Assembly (NCBI GenBank): GCA_002454975.1
Contig: DKJZ01000028.1
Span: 34,322 to 95,405, forward strand
Direction of reading: 5' to 3'
DNA from: Hylemonella sp. UBA6679
GTDB lineage: Bacteria; Pseudomonadota; Gammaproteobacteria; Burkholderiales; Burkholderiaceae_C
Length of the DNA stretch: 61,084 bases
A model generated the notes under the pieces. The model was given only the letters and a program-made list of their open reading frames with translations, was not told where the DNA came from and made no database searches. Position 1 is the first letter of the stretch, and each line of letters begins with the position of its first letter. The position numbers were made by a program, and so were the translations under genes. Shown piece by piece: positions 24,885 to 33,891 of the stretch.

Positions 24885-25811
24885 TTAACCCTCTCCCGAC
24901 CCAGCCTTGCTGCCCTGCCCCACCCCTGAGAGGCCGCCTGGCGCCTTCAAATGCGAGCGCATGTCCTCCAGACTGATCGACGTTTCAGACGCCACCTTGA
25001 GCCGGGGTTGGGGTTTGTACGCGTGGCCATACACGATCTCAAACGTCAACTTGAGTTGACCACCCTGCGCAGGCTCGGCCAGGGTTTGTAAACCTTGCAA
25101 GAGGGTTTGCTGCCAGGCGCGCCCCCGCAAACCTGCCGGCCTTGACACATGGCAGTTGCGACCGAGCTCGCGCAGCTCTTGCAGCAGCCGCTGGGGGGTG
25201 GCAAAGGTCAGCTCAATGCGCTCCATGTCCATCACCGGCTCGGCAAAGCCGGCTTGCACCAGCATGTCGCCCCAGTCGTGCATGTCGGTGAATTCATGGG
25301 CTGGGGCGGGCCAGCCCTGCTGTGTGTAGAGCGCGCGCAGTTCTTTGAGGGTGTCGGGCCCCAGGCAAGAAAACATCAAAAAGCCGTCCACCGCCAAGCG
25401 GCTGTGCCAATGGGCCAGCTGCGCCAGCGGGTCGCTGGCCTGGTGCAAAGCCATGTTGGCCCACACCATGCCCACGCCAGCTGGCGGCCAGGGCTGGACT
25501 ACAGAGGTCCAGCGCTTGGGGCTCCACCAGGGGTTTGCTCTCTTTTCAGGAGCAGCTTGTGCAGTGTGGGCGTGGCTTAGCTGCCTAAAACGTTGTGCAT
25601 CTGGGTAAAGCTGCGTCACCAGGGCCTCGGCCTCTTGCCCGCCCAGCGCGGGGTGCCAGCTCAGCCAGCTCGCGGGCTTGGCCACAATCCAGCCCAGGCG
25701 CTGCGCCATGCGCCGGCCCACCTCTTCGTGCAGCCAGGGGCTGGTGATGGGGGTTCGGGCCAGCCAGCGGGCGGCGGCCACAGGGTCGAGGGTGGGGGGA
25801 CGTTCAGACAT
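24885..25811 (-). CDS. BioC-like methyltransferase-fold protein
   Basis: 308 residues from the ATG at 25811. The N-terminal DPVAAARWLARTPITSPWLHEEVGRRMAQRL matches BioC-type proteins in position, and the later FSCLGPDTLKELRALY, EFTDMHDWGDMLVQAGFAEPVMD match the C-terminal half of malonyl-ACP O-methyltransferases (first step of biotin synthesis). The Gly-rich SAM motif I is not recognisable where expected; WLSWHPALGGQ stands in its place. So the enzyme may be divergent or inactive. It is divergent from comF with 24 bp between starts. The open frame continues to 26564 only as a shadow of comF. Confidence 0.72.
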   Translation of the reverse strand: MSERPPTLDPVAAARWLARTPITSPWLHEEVGRRMAQRLGWIVAKPASWLSWHPALGGQEAEALVTQLYPDAQRFRQLSHAHTAQAAPEKRANPWWSPKRWTSVVQPWPPAGVGMVWANMALHQASDPLAQLAHWHSRLAVDGFLMFSCLGPDTLKELRALYTQQGWPAPAHEFTDMHDWGDMLVQAGFAEPVMDMERIELTFATPQRLLQELRELGRNCHVSRPAGLRGRAWQQTLLQGLQTLAEPAQGGQLKLTFEIVYGHAYKPQPRLKVASETSISLEDMRSHLKAPGGLSGVGQGSKAGSGEG

Positions 25812-25835
25812 GCTGGGCGCGAGTATATTGAGTCC

Positions 25836-26531
25836 ATGTTCAGCGCGCTGCTCAAACTGCCCGGCCAATGCGAGGTGTGTCGCAGCTGGCCAGCGCGTGC
25901 GCTGTGCGAGGCGTGTGTGGCGCGCTTTGCCCGGCCCAAGCCACGTTGCCGCCTGTGCGCGCTGCCGCTCAACACCGGCACACCGGTCTGCGGGGACTGC
26001 CTGCTCAACCCCCCGCCCTGGCAGGCTTGCCTGGCCGGCCTGGACTACGCCTACCCCTGGGCTGGTGTGCTGGGCCGCTTCAAATTTCGACAATCGGCGG
26101 GCTTGGCTGCCTCGCTGGCCAGCCTGATGCGCAGCGCGCCCTGGGTGGAGCCTGCGCTGGATGAGGCCGAGGTGCTGCTGCCCATGCCCTTGTCGACCCA
26201 ACGCCTCAAAGAGCGGGGCTACAACCAGTCGCTGCTGCTGGCCAGGCAGTTGGCGCCTGAGAAAGTGCAGGCCCAAACCCTGCTGCGCATCCGCCACACC
26301 GAGGCCCAAAGCGAGCTGCCGCGCGAGCAGCGTTTGCGCAATGTAGCAGGGGCGTTTGCGCTGGAACCCACCGCCGCAGCCAGCCTGGCGGGCAAGCGTG
26401 TGGTGCTGCTCGACGATGTGATGACCAGCGGCGCCTCGCTGCGCGCGGCGGCCCTGCCTGTGCAGCAAGCGGGCGTGGCCCACCTGACCTGCCTGGTGCT
26501 GGCCCGCACCCCTGCGCCCATGCACGCCTGA
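25836..26531 (+). CDS. comF: ComF family phosphoribosyltransferase-like protein
   Basis: 231 residues. N-terminal zinc-ribbon cysteines (CEVC, CEAC, CRLC, CGDC) are followed by a PRTase fold with the PRPP-binding loop VVLLDDVMTSGAS at about residues 189-201. PMPLSTQRLKERGYNQS is the family's central region. ComF takes part in uptake of transforming DNA in competent bacteria, perhaps at the translocation step. Confidence 0.92.
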   Translation: MFSALLKLPGQCEVCRSWPARALCEACVARFARPKPRCRLCALPLNTGTPVCGDCLLNPPPWQACLAGLDYAYPWAGVLGRFKFRQSAGLAASLASLMRSAPWVEPALDEAEVLLPMPLSTQRLKERGYNQSLLLARQLAPEKVQAQTLLRIRHTEAQSELPREQRLRNVAGAFALEPTAAASLAGKRVVLLDDVMTSGASLRAAALPVQQAGVAHLTCLVLARTPAPMHA

Positions 26532-26562
26532 ACCGGCTGGTGTCTTGCAGGACAATGGGGGC

Positions 26563-27027
26563 ATGTTTCACATTGTTTTGGTTGAGCCCGAAATCCCCCC
26601 CAACACGGGCAACGTCATTCGCCTGGCGGCCAACACCGGCTGCAGGCTGCACCTGGTCGAGCCCCTGGGGTTTTCGATGGATGACAAACACATGCGCCGC
26701 GCCGGCCTGGACTACCACGAGTACGCCAATGTGCAGCGCCACGCCGACTGGCCCACGTTTTTAGCCACCCAGCAGCCCCCGCCCGAGCGCCTTTTCACCC
26801 TGACCACGCGCGGCACACGCAGCCCGTTTGAGGTGGCCTTCCAGCCGGGCGACTATTTGGTGTTTGGCTCGGAAACCAAAGGCATTTCAGACGCGGTGCG
26901 CGCCAGCTTCGGCCCGGGGCAAAGTTTGCGTTTGCCCATGCGCGAAGGCCAACGCAGCCTGAACTTGTCCAACGCCGTGGCCGTGACTGTGTTTGAGGCC
27001 TGGCGACAAAACAACTTTGGGGTTTGA
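26563..27027 (+). CDS. trmL: tRNA (cytidine(34)-2'-O)-methyltransferase
   Basis: 154 residues from the ATG at 26563 (MFHIVLVEPEIPPNTGNV). SPOUT fold with the knot motifs GSETKGI (YLVFGSETKGIS) and MREGQRSLNLSNAVAV. TrmL methylates the wobble base of tRNA-Leu species. It follows comF closely (31 bp) on the same strand and is convergent with the MaoC gene (10 bp). Confidence 0.95.
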   Translation: MFHIVLVEPEIPPNTGNVIRLAANTGCRLHLVEPLGFSMDDKHMRRAGLDYHEYANVQRHADWPTFLATQQPPPERLFTLTTRGTRSPFEVAFQPGDYLVFGSETKGISDAVRASFGPGQSLRLPMREGQRSLNLSNAVAVTVFEAWRQNNFGV

Positions 27028-27037
27028 GCGACCAAGC

Positions 27038-27493
27038 TCAGGGGTAGCGCCGCACGATGGACTCGGCCACGCACACGGGCTTGGTGCCGCCCTCGCGCTC
27101 AATGCTCACCTCCCAAACCATTTGCACGCCTTGGTTGTCGATGGGCTCGCAAGCTTTCAAGGTCAGGCGTGCGCGCAAGCGGCTGTCCACCGGCACCGGA
27201 GACATGAAGCGCACCCGGTTCAAGCCGTAGTTCACACCCATGCGCGAGCCCACGATGGTGAAGGCCGCCTCAAAAAACTTCGGGATCAGCGACAAGGTGA
27301 GAAAGCCGTGCGCAATCGGCGCGCCAAACGGACCGGCTTTGGCACGCGCCACATCCACGTGGATCCACTGGTGGTCGCCCGTGGCCTGCGCAAACTGGTT
27401 GACCTGCTCTTGCGTGATGGTGAGCCAGTCGCTCAGGGCCAGTTCCTGGCCAACCAGAGGAAAAAATTCGTCGAGGGTTTGGAAGGTTTTCAT
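27038..27493 (-). CDS. MaoC-like (R)-specific enoyl-CoA hydratase
   Basis: 151 residues, a single hot-dog fold. The hydratase-2 motif is visible as FAQATGDHQWIHVD...FGAPIAHGFLTLSL, with catalytic Asp and His in GDHQWIH. Likely hydrates trans-2-enoyl-CoA, for example in fatty-acid or polyhydroxyalkanoate metabolism. It follows the TSUP gene by 4 bp, making a YciI-TSUP-MaoC operon. Confidence 0.9.
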   Translation of the reverse strand: MKTFQTLDEFFPLVGQELALSDWLTITQEQVNQFAQATGDHQWIHVDVARAKAGPFGAPIAHGFLTLSLIPKFFEAAFTIVGSRMGVNYGLNRVRFMSPVPVDSRLRARLTLKACEPIDNQGVQMVWEVSIEREGGTKPVCVAESIVRRYP

Positions 27494-27497
27494 GCGC

Positions 27498-28253
27498 TCA
27501 ATGTAACCCGTCCCAGAGCAATTTCACACCGCTGAGGAACATGCCCAGGTAGAGCAATTTGTAAAACAAGGTGGGCTGCATGCGCCGGGCTAAAAACACA
27601 CCGCTGTACACCCCAATGGGCACCAAGGGGGTGAGCACCAGCGAGGTGGCCAGGTTGCGCCAGTCCAGCAGGCCGAGCCAGGCATAAGGCACCCACTTGG
27701 CCAGGTTCACAAAAAAGAAGAAAAACGACATGGTGGCGGCAAACACCACGGGCTTGAGCTTGAGGGGAATCACATACGCGCTCACCGGCGGGCCGCCCGC
27801 GTGGGCAATGAAGCTGGTAAAGCCCGAGGTGGCTGTGAGCAAAGCGCCCGCCAAGCGTGAAGGCGGCGGCGCGTCGGCCTTGGGCGGGAAAAACAAGCGC
27901 TGCGCCAAAAACAGCAAGGTGAACGCCCCCACCAGCCCGGCCACGGTGTTGGGGTGCAGCACCTTGAACAGCAAGGCCCCCAGCGCAATGCCCAGCAAGC
28001 CCGAAGGCAACAAAAACTTCAGCAGCTGTTTGTCAAAGTCATGCCGGTAGGCGCGCACGCCCATGAGGTCCATGAGCAAGAGCAAAGGCATGAGGATGGC
28101 CGCGGCTTGCGGCACACTCACGGCCACGGCCATCATGGGCACCGCCAGCGAGCCAAAGCCCGCACCAAAACCGCTTTTGCTCATGCCCAGCAGCAACACG
28201 GCCGGGACGGACACCGCGTAAAACAGCGGGTCGGTGATCAGCGGAAAACTCAT
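27498..28253 (-). CDS. TSUP family transporter (TauE/SafE)
   Basis: 251 residues with seven to eight membrane helices. Family sequences are GMSKSGFGAGFGSLAVPMMA near the N-terminus and TSGFTSFIAHAGGPPVSAYV in the middle. Members move sulfite, sulfoacetate or other small anions. The start overlaps the YciI stop (ATGA). The substrate cannot be told from sequence. Confidence 0.9.
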   Translation of the reverse strand: MSFPLITDPLFYAVSVPAVLLLGMSKSGFGAGFGSLAVPMMAVAVSVPQAAAILMPLLLLMDLMGVRAYRHDFDKQLLKFLLPSGLLGIALGALLFKVLHPNTVAGLVGAFTLLFLAQRLFFPPKADAPPPSRLAGALLTATSGFTSFIAHAGGPPVSAYVIPLKLKPVVFAATMSFFFFFVNLAKWVPYAWLGLLDWRNLATSLVLTPLVPIGVYSGVFLARRMQPTLFYKLLYLGMFLSGVKLLWDGLH

Positions 28254-28552
28254 GCCGGGGGGAAGCCTGCTTGTTGTGGCCAGAGGTTGGCAAAAGCGTG
28301 GATGCTCACACTGGCAAACAAGCCAGCTTTCATGAAGGGTTCCTGGGCCAACCAGGCTTGCGCGGCCTCGCGCGATTCAAAGTCCATCACCAGCAGGCTG
28401 CCAATCATGTCTTGGCTGTCGTCGCTCGTGAGCGGGCCAGCAAACGCCATGCGGTGCGCGGCCTGGGCCAGGTAGGCGCGGTGCTCGGGGCGCACCTGCT
28501 GGCGCAGCGCCTGGTGTTTGGGTTTATCCATCATGAACATCGTGAACAGCAC
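28250..28552 (-). CDS. YciI-like protein
   Basis: 100 residues from a GTG at 28552 with AAGGAG just upstream; this start restores the usual first beta strand (LFTMFMMDKPKHQALR). The family His-Asp pair is represented by RPEHRAYL and GPLTSDDSQDMIGSLLVMDFES. YciI domains are small ferredoxin-like folds, some with dehydrochlorinase-type activity, mostly of unknown substrate. Confidence 0.85.
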   Translation of the reverse strand: MLFTMFMMDKPKHQALRQQVRPEHRAYLAQAAHRMAFAGPLTSDDSQDMIGSLLVMDFESREAAQAWLAQEPFMKAGLFASVSIHAFANLWPQQAGFPPA

Positions 28553-28651
28553 AGGGGACTCCTTCAAATGCAGGCCCGCATCATCACACACTCAGGCTGT
28601 TAAGATTTACCTTGTTTACTTTCCATCACATTGATCAGTTCAACGACCCTC

Positions 28652-29470
28652 ATGGCCCCTGCTGCAAAACCTGATTCTGTGCCGGCCTCGTTCGAACTCA
28701 AAAGCACCGCCTGGGCGCTGGAGTCGATGCTGCTCAAAACCTCTGACTGGCAGCTGTTGGCACAAGACCTGGAGCGCAGGTTTGGCCCCTTGGGCGAGAG
28801 CCCCGATTTTTTCGATTTCGATGGCTTGGTGGTGGACGTGAGCCAGCTCAGCGCCGATGCGCCTGTGGCGCCCCTGGCCAAGCTCGAGCAACTGCTGCAA
28901 CGTTTCAAATTGCTGCCCGTGGCCCTGCGCGGCGGCTCTGCCCAATGGCAAGACCAGGCCCGCGCTTTGGGCTGGGCACAAGCCGCCCCGGAAGTTGCCC
29001 GCGGCAAAGCCGCCAAGCCTGCTGCCGCCCCGAGTGCGCCAGTTGAGGTGGTGCGTGAGGTGGTGCGCGAAGTCATCAAAGAAGTGCGCGTGGACGTGCC
29101 CACCGCCACACCTGCGGCAAGCAAACCGGCCATGGTGGTGGACAAGCCGTTGCGCTCGGGCCAGAAGGTGTATGCCAAAGGCTGCGACCTGGTGGTGCTG
29201 GCCATGGTCAACCAAGGCGCTGAGGTGGTGGCCGATGGCAACATCCATGTGTATGCGGCCTTGCGCGGCAAGGCCATGGCGGGGGCCAGTGGCGACACAG
29301 CTGCACGCATATTTGCGCTGAGCCTCGAGCCCGAACTCATTTCCATTGCTGGTGTGTACCGCACCAGCGAAAACCAGTTGCCCGCTGAGGTGCACGCCAA
29401 ACCCGCCCAGGTTCGGCTGCACAGCAGCAACGGCAGCGACAAGTTGTTGATCGAGCCCCTCAAGGCCTGA
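28652..29470 (+). CDS. minC: Septum site-determining protein MinC
   Basis: 272 residues. The N-terminal FtsZ-inhibiting domain (ASFELKSTAWALESMLLKT) is joined by an Ala/Pro/Val-rich linker to the C-terminal beta-helix (PLRSGQKVYAKGCDLVV, GAEVVADGNIHVYAALRG), which binds MinD and dimerises. First gene of minCDE; it blocks division at the poles. The start at 28652 is chosen by comparison with MinC; upstream alternatives lack a ribosome site too. Confidence 0.95.
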   Translation: MAPAAKPDSVPASFELKSTAWALESMLLKTSDWQLLAQDLERRFGPLGESPDFFDFDGLVVDVSQLSADAPVAPLAKLEQLLQRFKLLPVALRGGSAQWQDQARALGWAQAAPEVARGKAAKPAAAPSAPVEVVREVVREVIKEVRVDVPTATPAASKPAMVVDKPLRSGQKVYAKGCDLVVLAMVNQGAEVVADGNIHVYAALRGKAMAGASGDTAARIFALSLEPELISIAGVYRTSENQLPAEVHAKPAQVRLHSSNGSDKLLIEPLKA

Positions 29471-29498
29471 TTGTTTGATTTTTTAGAAAGACCCTCCC

Positions 29499-30314
29499 AT
29501 GGCAAAAATCATCGTGGTGACCTCGGGCAAAGGCGGCGTGGGTAAAACCACAACCAGCGCCAGCTTTGCCACCGGCCTGGCCCTGCGCGGCTTCAAAACA
29601 GCTGTGATCGACTTTGACGTCGGCCTGCGTAACCTCGACCTCATCATGGGCTGCGAGCGACGCGTGGTGTATGACCTCATCAACGTGATTCAGGGCGAAG
29701 CCAACCTGCACCAAGCGCTGATCAAAGACAAAACCGTGGACAAGCTGTTTGTGCTGGCCGCCTCACAAACCCGCGACAAAGATGCGCTCACCCAAGAGGG
29801 CGTGGAAAAGGTCTTGAACGACCTGGCCGCCATGGACTTCGAGTACATCGTGTGCGACTCGCCAGCGGGCATTGAAACCGGTGCGCTCATGGCCATGCAC
29901 TTTGCCGACGAGGCCCTGGTGGTGACCAACCCCGAGGTGTCGAGCGTGCGCGACTCAGACCGTATTTTGGGCATGCTCTCGAGCAAAACCAAACGCGCCA
30001 TGGAAGGCGCTGAGCCCATCAAAGAGCACCTGCTCATCACCCGCTACAACCCAGCGCGTGTGGACCAGGGCCAGATGCTCTCGCTCGAAGACATTCAAGA
30101 CATTTTGCGCATCAAGCTCATCGGCGTGATTCCCGAGAGCGACAGCGTGCTGCAAGCCTCCAACCAGGGCGTGCCCGCCGTGCACATGGCCGGTACCGAT
30201 GTGGCCGAAGCCTACAAAGACGTGATTGACCGCTTCTTGGGCGAAGACAAACCGCTGCGCTTCATCGAAGCTGAAAAAGTGGGCTTCTTCAAACGACTGT
30301 TCGGAGGCAAATGA
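29499..30314 (+). CDS. minD: Septum site-determining ATPase MinD
   Basis: 271 residues. Deviant Walker A GKGGVGKTTT at residues 10-19, switch and Walker B residues in VIDFDVGLRNLDLIMG, YIVCDSPAGIE, and a C-terminal amphipathic membrane-targeting helix (VGFFKRLFGG). It recruits MinC to the membrane and oscillates with MinE. 28 bp after minC. Confidence 0.97.
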   Translation: MAKIIVVTSGKGGVGKTTTSASFATGLALRGFKTAVIDFDVGLRNLDLIMGCERRVVYDLINVIQGEANLHQALIKDKTVDKLFVLAASQTRDKDALTQEGVEKVLNDLAAMDFEYIVCDSPAGIETGALMAMHFADEALVVTNPEVSSVRDSDRILGMLSSKTKRAMEGAEPIKEHLLITRYNPARVDQGQMLSLEDIQDILRIKLIGVIPESDSVLQASNQGVPAVHMAGTDVAEAYKDVIDRFLGEDKPLRFIEAEKVGFFKRLFGGK

Positions 30315-30577
30315 ACATGTCGTTCCTGTCCTTCCTTCTGGGCGAGAAAAAGAAAACCGCCAGTGTGGCCAAAGAGCGCCTGCAGATCATCTTGGCGCAC
30401 GAGCGCAGTGGCCGCAACGCCGCTGAGCCCGACTACCTGCCCGACCTGCAACGCGACTTGGTGGCCGTGATCAGCAAGTACATCAAGATCGACCCCAACG
30501 ACATCAAAGTCAACCTCGAGCGCCAGGACAACCTGGAGGTGCTGGAGGTCAAGATCGAGTTGCCTGACTCGAAATGA
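30311..30577 (+). CDS. minE: Cell division topological specificity factor MinE
   Basis: 88 residues. The start overlaps the minD stop (ATGA); a second ATG at 30317 (MSFLSFLLG) is equally plausible. The anti-MinCD segment ERLQIILAHERSG and the dimerisation part (LVAVISKYIKID, VNLERQDNLEVLEVKIELP) are typical. It stimulates MinD ATPase activity. Confidence 0.97.
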   Translation: MNMSFLSFLLGEKKKTASVAKERLQIILAHERSGRNAAEPDYLPDLQRDLVAVISKYIKIDPNDIKVNLERQDNLEVLEVKIELPDSK

Positions 30578-30609
30578 CCGCTTGAGGGTAAACGCCCTCA
30601 CGCCACAAC

Positions 30610-30648
30610 AAAACGGGTGCCAGGACCTTGTCCTTGGCACCCGTTTTT
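30610..30648. terminator. Intrinsic terminator between minE and pcaF
   Basis: Stem AAAACGGGTGCCA / TGGCACCCGTTTTT around a 12-base loop. A and T runs on both sides mean it can serve both convergent operons. Confidence 0.92.
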
Positions 30649-30666
30649 ATTTAGGTTCGCGAGGGT

Positions 30667-31869
30667 TTAAACGCGCTCGAGAATCACCGCAATGCCCTGC
30701 CCCACACCAATGCACATGGTGCACAGCGCGTAGCGGCCGCCGGTGCGGTGCAACTGGTTGATGGCAGTGGTGGCCAAACGCGCGCCTGAGGCACCCAGGG
30801 GGTGGCCCAAGGCGATGGCGCCACCATTGGGGTTCACGCGCGGGTCGTTGTCTTGCAAACCCAGCAAACGCAGCACCGCCAGGCCTTGCGCGGCAAAGGC
30901 TTCGTTGAGTTCAATCACGTCCATTTGCGCGAGCGACAAGCCGGTGAGGGCCAGCACTTTTTCAGTGGCCGGTGCAGGGCCAATGCCCATGATGCGCGGG
31001 GGCACACCAGCCGTGGCCATGCCCACCACACGGGCGCGCGGGGTCAGGCCTTGCTTGGCTGCGGTGGCTTCGTCGGCCAGCAAAATGGCGCAAGCGCCGT
31101 CGTTCACACCGCTGGCATTACCCGCGGTCACGGTGCCGTCGGGGCGCACCGCGCCTTTGAGTTTGGCCAGGGCCTCCATGGAGGTTTCGCGCGGGTGTTC
31201 GTCTTTGCTCACCACCACCGCGTCGCCCTTTTTCTGGGGGATGGTCACGGGGCAAATTTCAGCGTCAAAGTAACCGGCTTTTTGCGCGGCCACAGCTTTG
31301 AGCTGGCTGGCCAAAGCCATCTTGTCTTGGTCTTCGCGGCTGATCTTGTAGTCGGCGGCCACGTTCTCGGCGGTCTCGGGCATGCTGTCCACGCCGTACT
31401 GCTCTTTCATCAATTTGTTGATGAAGCGCCAGCCGATGGTGGTGTCATAAATTTGCGCGCTGCGGCTGAAAGCGCTCTCGGCCTTGCCCATGACAAAAGG
31501 CGCGCGGCTCATGCTCTCCACGCCACCAGCAATCATCAAAGAGGCCTCGCCCGATTTGATGGCGCGCGCGGCCGTGCCCAAGGCATCCAGGCCCGAGCCG
31601 CACAGGCGGTTGATGGTGGATCCCGGCAAGGTGTGGGGCAAGCCCGCCAACAAGCTGGCCATGTGGGCCACGTTGCGGTTGTCTTCACCGGCTTGGTTCA
31701 CGCAGCCGTAAATCATGTCGGTCACCGCGGCCCAATCCACGTTAGGGTTGCGCGCCATCAGGGCTTTGAGGGGCACGGCGGCCAGGTCGTCGGTGCGCAC
31801 GCTGCTCAGGGCGCCGCCGTAGCGGCCAAAGGGGGTGCGGATCGCGTCACAAATAAAGGCTTGGTTCAT
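30667..31869 (-). CDS. pcaF: 3-oxoadipyl-CoA thiolase
   Basis: 400 residues. Nucleophile Cys in TINRLCGSGLDALGTAARA (about residue 90), second-half catalytic residues in NPNGGAIALGHPLGASGARL (His) and CTMCIGVGQG (Cys). The sequence ELNEAFAAQ is conserved in thiolases. It splits 3-oxoadipyl-CoA into succinyl-CoA and acetyl-CoA; the adjoining CoA-transferase genes support this specificity over acetyl-CoA acetyltransferase. Confidence 0.92.
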   Translation of the reverse strand: MNQAFICDAIRTPFGRYGGALSSVRTDDLAAVPLKALMARNPNVDWAAVTDMIYGCVNQAGEDNRNVAHMASLLAGLPHTLPGSTINRLCGSGLDALGTAARAIKSGEASLMIAGGVESMSRAPFVMGKAESAFSRSAQIYDTTIGWRFINKLMKEQYGVDSMPETAENVAADYKISREDQDKMALASQLKAVAAQKAGYFDAEICPVTIPQKKGDAVVVSKDEHPRETSMEALAKLKGAVRPDGTVTAGNASGVNDGACAILLADEATAAKQGLTPRARVVGMATAGVPPRIMGIGPAPATEKVLALTGLSLAQMDVIELNEAFAAQGLAVLRLLGLQDNDPRVNPNGGAIALGHPLGASGARLATTAINQLHRTGGRYALCTMCIGVGQGIAVILERV

Positions 31870-31899
31870 GGTTTGTCCTTCTAGGTTTTATGGAAAAAA

Positions 31900-32553
31900 T
31901 CAGGCCTGAATCGGCAGGCCCACCAGTTCGGTGAGTTCGGCCAGGCTCAGGCCCTCGACCAGGTCGATGAGCTGCAAGCCTTGCGGCGTGCAAGCCAAGG
32001 TGCACAGGTCGGTGTAGATGCGTTTGACACAGGCCACACCGGTGAGTGGGTAGCTGCAGGCGCTCACCACCTTGCTCTGGCCCTGCTTGGTGAGCAGGTC
32101 CATCATCACCCAGGTTTGCTTGGCACCCACGGCCAGGTCCATGGCGCCACCCACGGCCGGAATGGCGTCGGCCTGGCCGGTGTGCCAGTTGGCCAAGTCG
32201 CCCGTGGCCGAGACCTGAAACGCGCCAAGCACACACACGTCCAAGTGGCCGCCGCGCATCATCGCAAAGCTGTCGTTGTGGTGAAAGTAGGCCCCGCCTG
32301 GCAGCAGGGTGACGGGCTGCTTGCCCGCGTTGATGAGGTCGTAGTCTTCCAGGCCTGCGGCTGGGGCCGGCCCCATGCCCAAGATGCCGTTTTCGCTGTG
32401 CAGCAGCACCTCACGGTCGGGCGGGATGTGGTTGGCCACCAGGGTGGGCATGCCGATGCCCAGGTTGACCACCATGCCCTCGGCGATGTCTTGCGCCACA
32501 CGGGCGGCGAGCTGGTCTTTGTTGCGCGCCTGATAAGTTGTTTGTGTTGACAT
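31900..32553 (-). CDS. pcaJ: 3-oxoadipate CoA-transferase subunit B
   Basis: 217 residues from the ATG at 32553. The class I CoA-transferase catalytic glutamate is in LLHSENGILGMG. Other features are VNLGIGMPTLVANHI and PGGAYFHHNDSFAMMRGGHLD. It acts with PcaI to form 3-oxoadipyl-CoA from succinyl-CoA. It starts 8 bp after the pcaI stop and lies 30 bp before pcaF. Confidence 0.93.
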   Translation of the reverse strand: MSTQTTYQARNKDQLAARVAQDIAEGMVVNLGIGMPTLVANHIPPDREVLLHSENGILGMGPAPAAGLEDYDLINAGKQPVTLLPGGAYFHHNDSFAMMRGGHLDVCVLGAFQVSATGDLANWHTGQADAIPAVGGAMDLAVGAKQTWVMMDLLTKQGQSKVVSACSYPLTGVACVKRIYTDLCTLACTPQGLQLIDLVEGLSLAELTELVGLPIQA

Positions 32554-32561
32554 GGTGCGCC

Positions 32562-33281
32562 TCAAAGAGTGCTTGCTTTGGTGCTGGATTTTTGCAGACC
32601 AACGGCCTGGGTGGCCTGGCGCGCAATGGGCACCACCCAGGTGACAAACATGGCGGGGGTGACGATGGTCTCAGGGTCGAGCTCGCCCAAGGCCACCACC
32701 TCGTGCACGCTGGCCACCGTGGTGGTGCAGGCCATGGCCATGGTGGGCCCAAAGTTACGCGCGGTCTTGCGGTAGGTGAGGTTGCCCCAGCGGTCGCCCT
32801 TCTCGGCTTTGATCAGGGCCAGATCGCCGTGGATGGGGTACTCCAGCACATAGGGTTTGCCATCGATGATGCGGGTTTCCTTGCCCTTGGCCAGCTCGGT
32901 GCCGTAGCCCGTGGGTGTGTAAAAAGCACCGATGCCCGCACCTGCGGCGCGGATACGCTCCGACAAATTGCCCTGAGGCGTGAGCTCTAACTCGAGCTTG
33001 CCGCTGCGGTACAGCGCGTCAAACACATGGCTGTCGACTTGGCGCGGAAAGCTGCAAATGATTTTGCGCACCCGCCCGGTGTTGAGCAGCGCGGCCAAGC
33101 CGGTGTCGCCGTTGCCCGCGTTGTTGTTCACCACCGTCAAATCGCGTGCGCCCTGTGCGATGAGCGCATCAATGAGCACCTCGGGGATGCCCGCGGTGCC
33201 AAAGCCACCAATCATCACCGTGGCGCCATCTTTGAGGCCGGACACGGCCTGCGCCGCGCTGTCCGCAATTTTGTTGATCAC
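32562..33281 (-). CDS. pcaI: 3-oxoadipate CoA-transferase subunit A
   Basis: 239 residues from a GTG at 33281 (INKIADSAAQAV), preceded by GGAG. Family features: MIGGFGTAGIPEVLIDAL, VVNNNAGNGDTGLAALL, and TPTGYGTELAKGKE. First gene of pcaIJF. Upstream open frame to 33806 is a shadow of the DUF1841 gene. No regulator gene adjoins it; the 154 bp to the DUF1841 start must hold both promoters. Confidence 0.93.
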   Translation of the reverse strand: MINKIADSAAQAVSGLKDGATVMIGGFGTAGIPEVLIDALIAQGARDLTVVNNNAGNGDTGLAALLNTGRVRKIICSFPRQVDSHVFDALYRSGKLELELTPQGNLSERIRAAGAGIGAFYTPTGYGTELAKGKETRIIDGKPYVLEYPIHGDLALIKAEKGDRWGNLTYRKTARNFGPTMAMACTTTVASVHEVVALGELDPETIVTPAMFVTWVVPIARQATQAVGLQKSSTKASTL

Positions 33282-33435
33282 CTGTGTCTCCGTTTGTTGT
33301 GGGGTGTCGGGCGTTGCGAACCAGACACCGCTTTGAGCCGCTATATCGTACCCGCTCGCTACCCGGGCTTGAGGGCCAGGCCAATCGCAGCGGCAGAAGC
33401 GTTGGACAATACAGCTTTGCACCCACCTACGCGCC

Positions 33436-33891
33436 ATGTTCCAACCCTCACAAGCCGATGTCCGTCGATTTTTTTGCGGTGTGTATGCCAAAGCACGCGC
33501 CGGCCAGGCCATGGAGGCCATCGAGGTGTTGGTGAGCCAGTGGATCGACGAGCACCCCGAATACCACGCCGCCCTGAGCGATGTGGATGCGGCTTTAGCC
33601 GCCATGGCGCTCACCGAGAGCAGCCCCAGCACGGGCTCGGCAGCCGCTGAGAACCCCTTTTTGCACCTCTCGATGCACCTGTCCATCAGCGAGCAGTGCA
33701 GCATCGACCAGCCCCGGGGCATCCGCCAAGCGGTGGAGCTGCTCACCGCGCGGCGCGACTCGCTGCACGACGCCCACCATGAGGTGATGGAGTGCCTGGG
33801 CCGCATGGTCTGGGAGAGCCAACGCGCCGGCCGTGCGCCCGACGGGCAAGCCTACATTGCCTGCGTGCAACAACGCGCCACCCGCGACTGA
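33436..33891 (+). CDS. DUF1841 family protein
   Basis: 151 residues. The DUF1841 pattern is clear: MFQPSQADVRRFFCGVY at the start, DEHPEYHAAL, then ENPFLHLSMHLSISEQCSID and HHEVMECLGRMVWESQR. It is found almost only in beta- and some gammaproteobacteria. No known function; the His/Glu-rich core hints at metal binding. Confidence 0.9.
   Translation: MFQPSQADVRRFFCGVYAKARAGQAMEAIEVLVSQWIDEHPEYHAALSDVDAALAAMALTESSPSTGSAAAENPFLHLSMHLSISEQCSIDQPRGIRQAVELLTARRDSLHDAHHEVMECLGRMVWESQRAGRAPDGQAYIACVQQRATRD

Noticed and set aside
25812..26564. N-terminal extension of the BioC-like frame
   Set aside because: It is antisense to comF, and the family start is at 25811.
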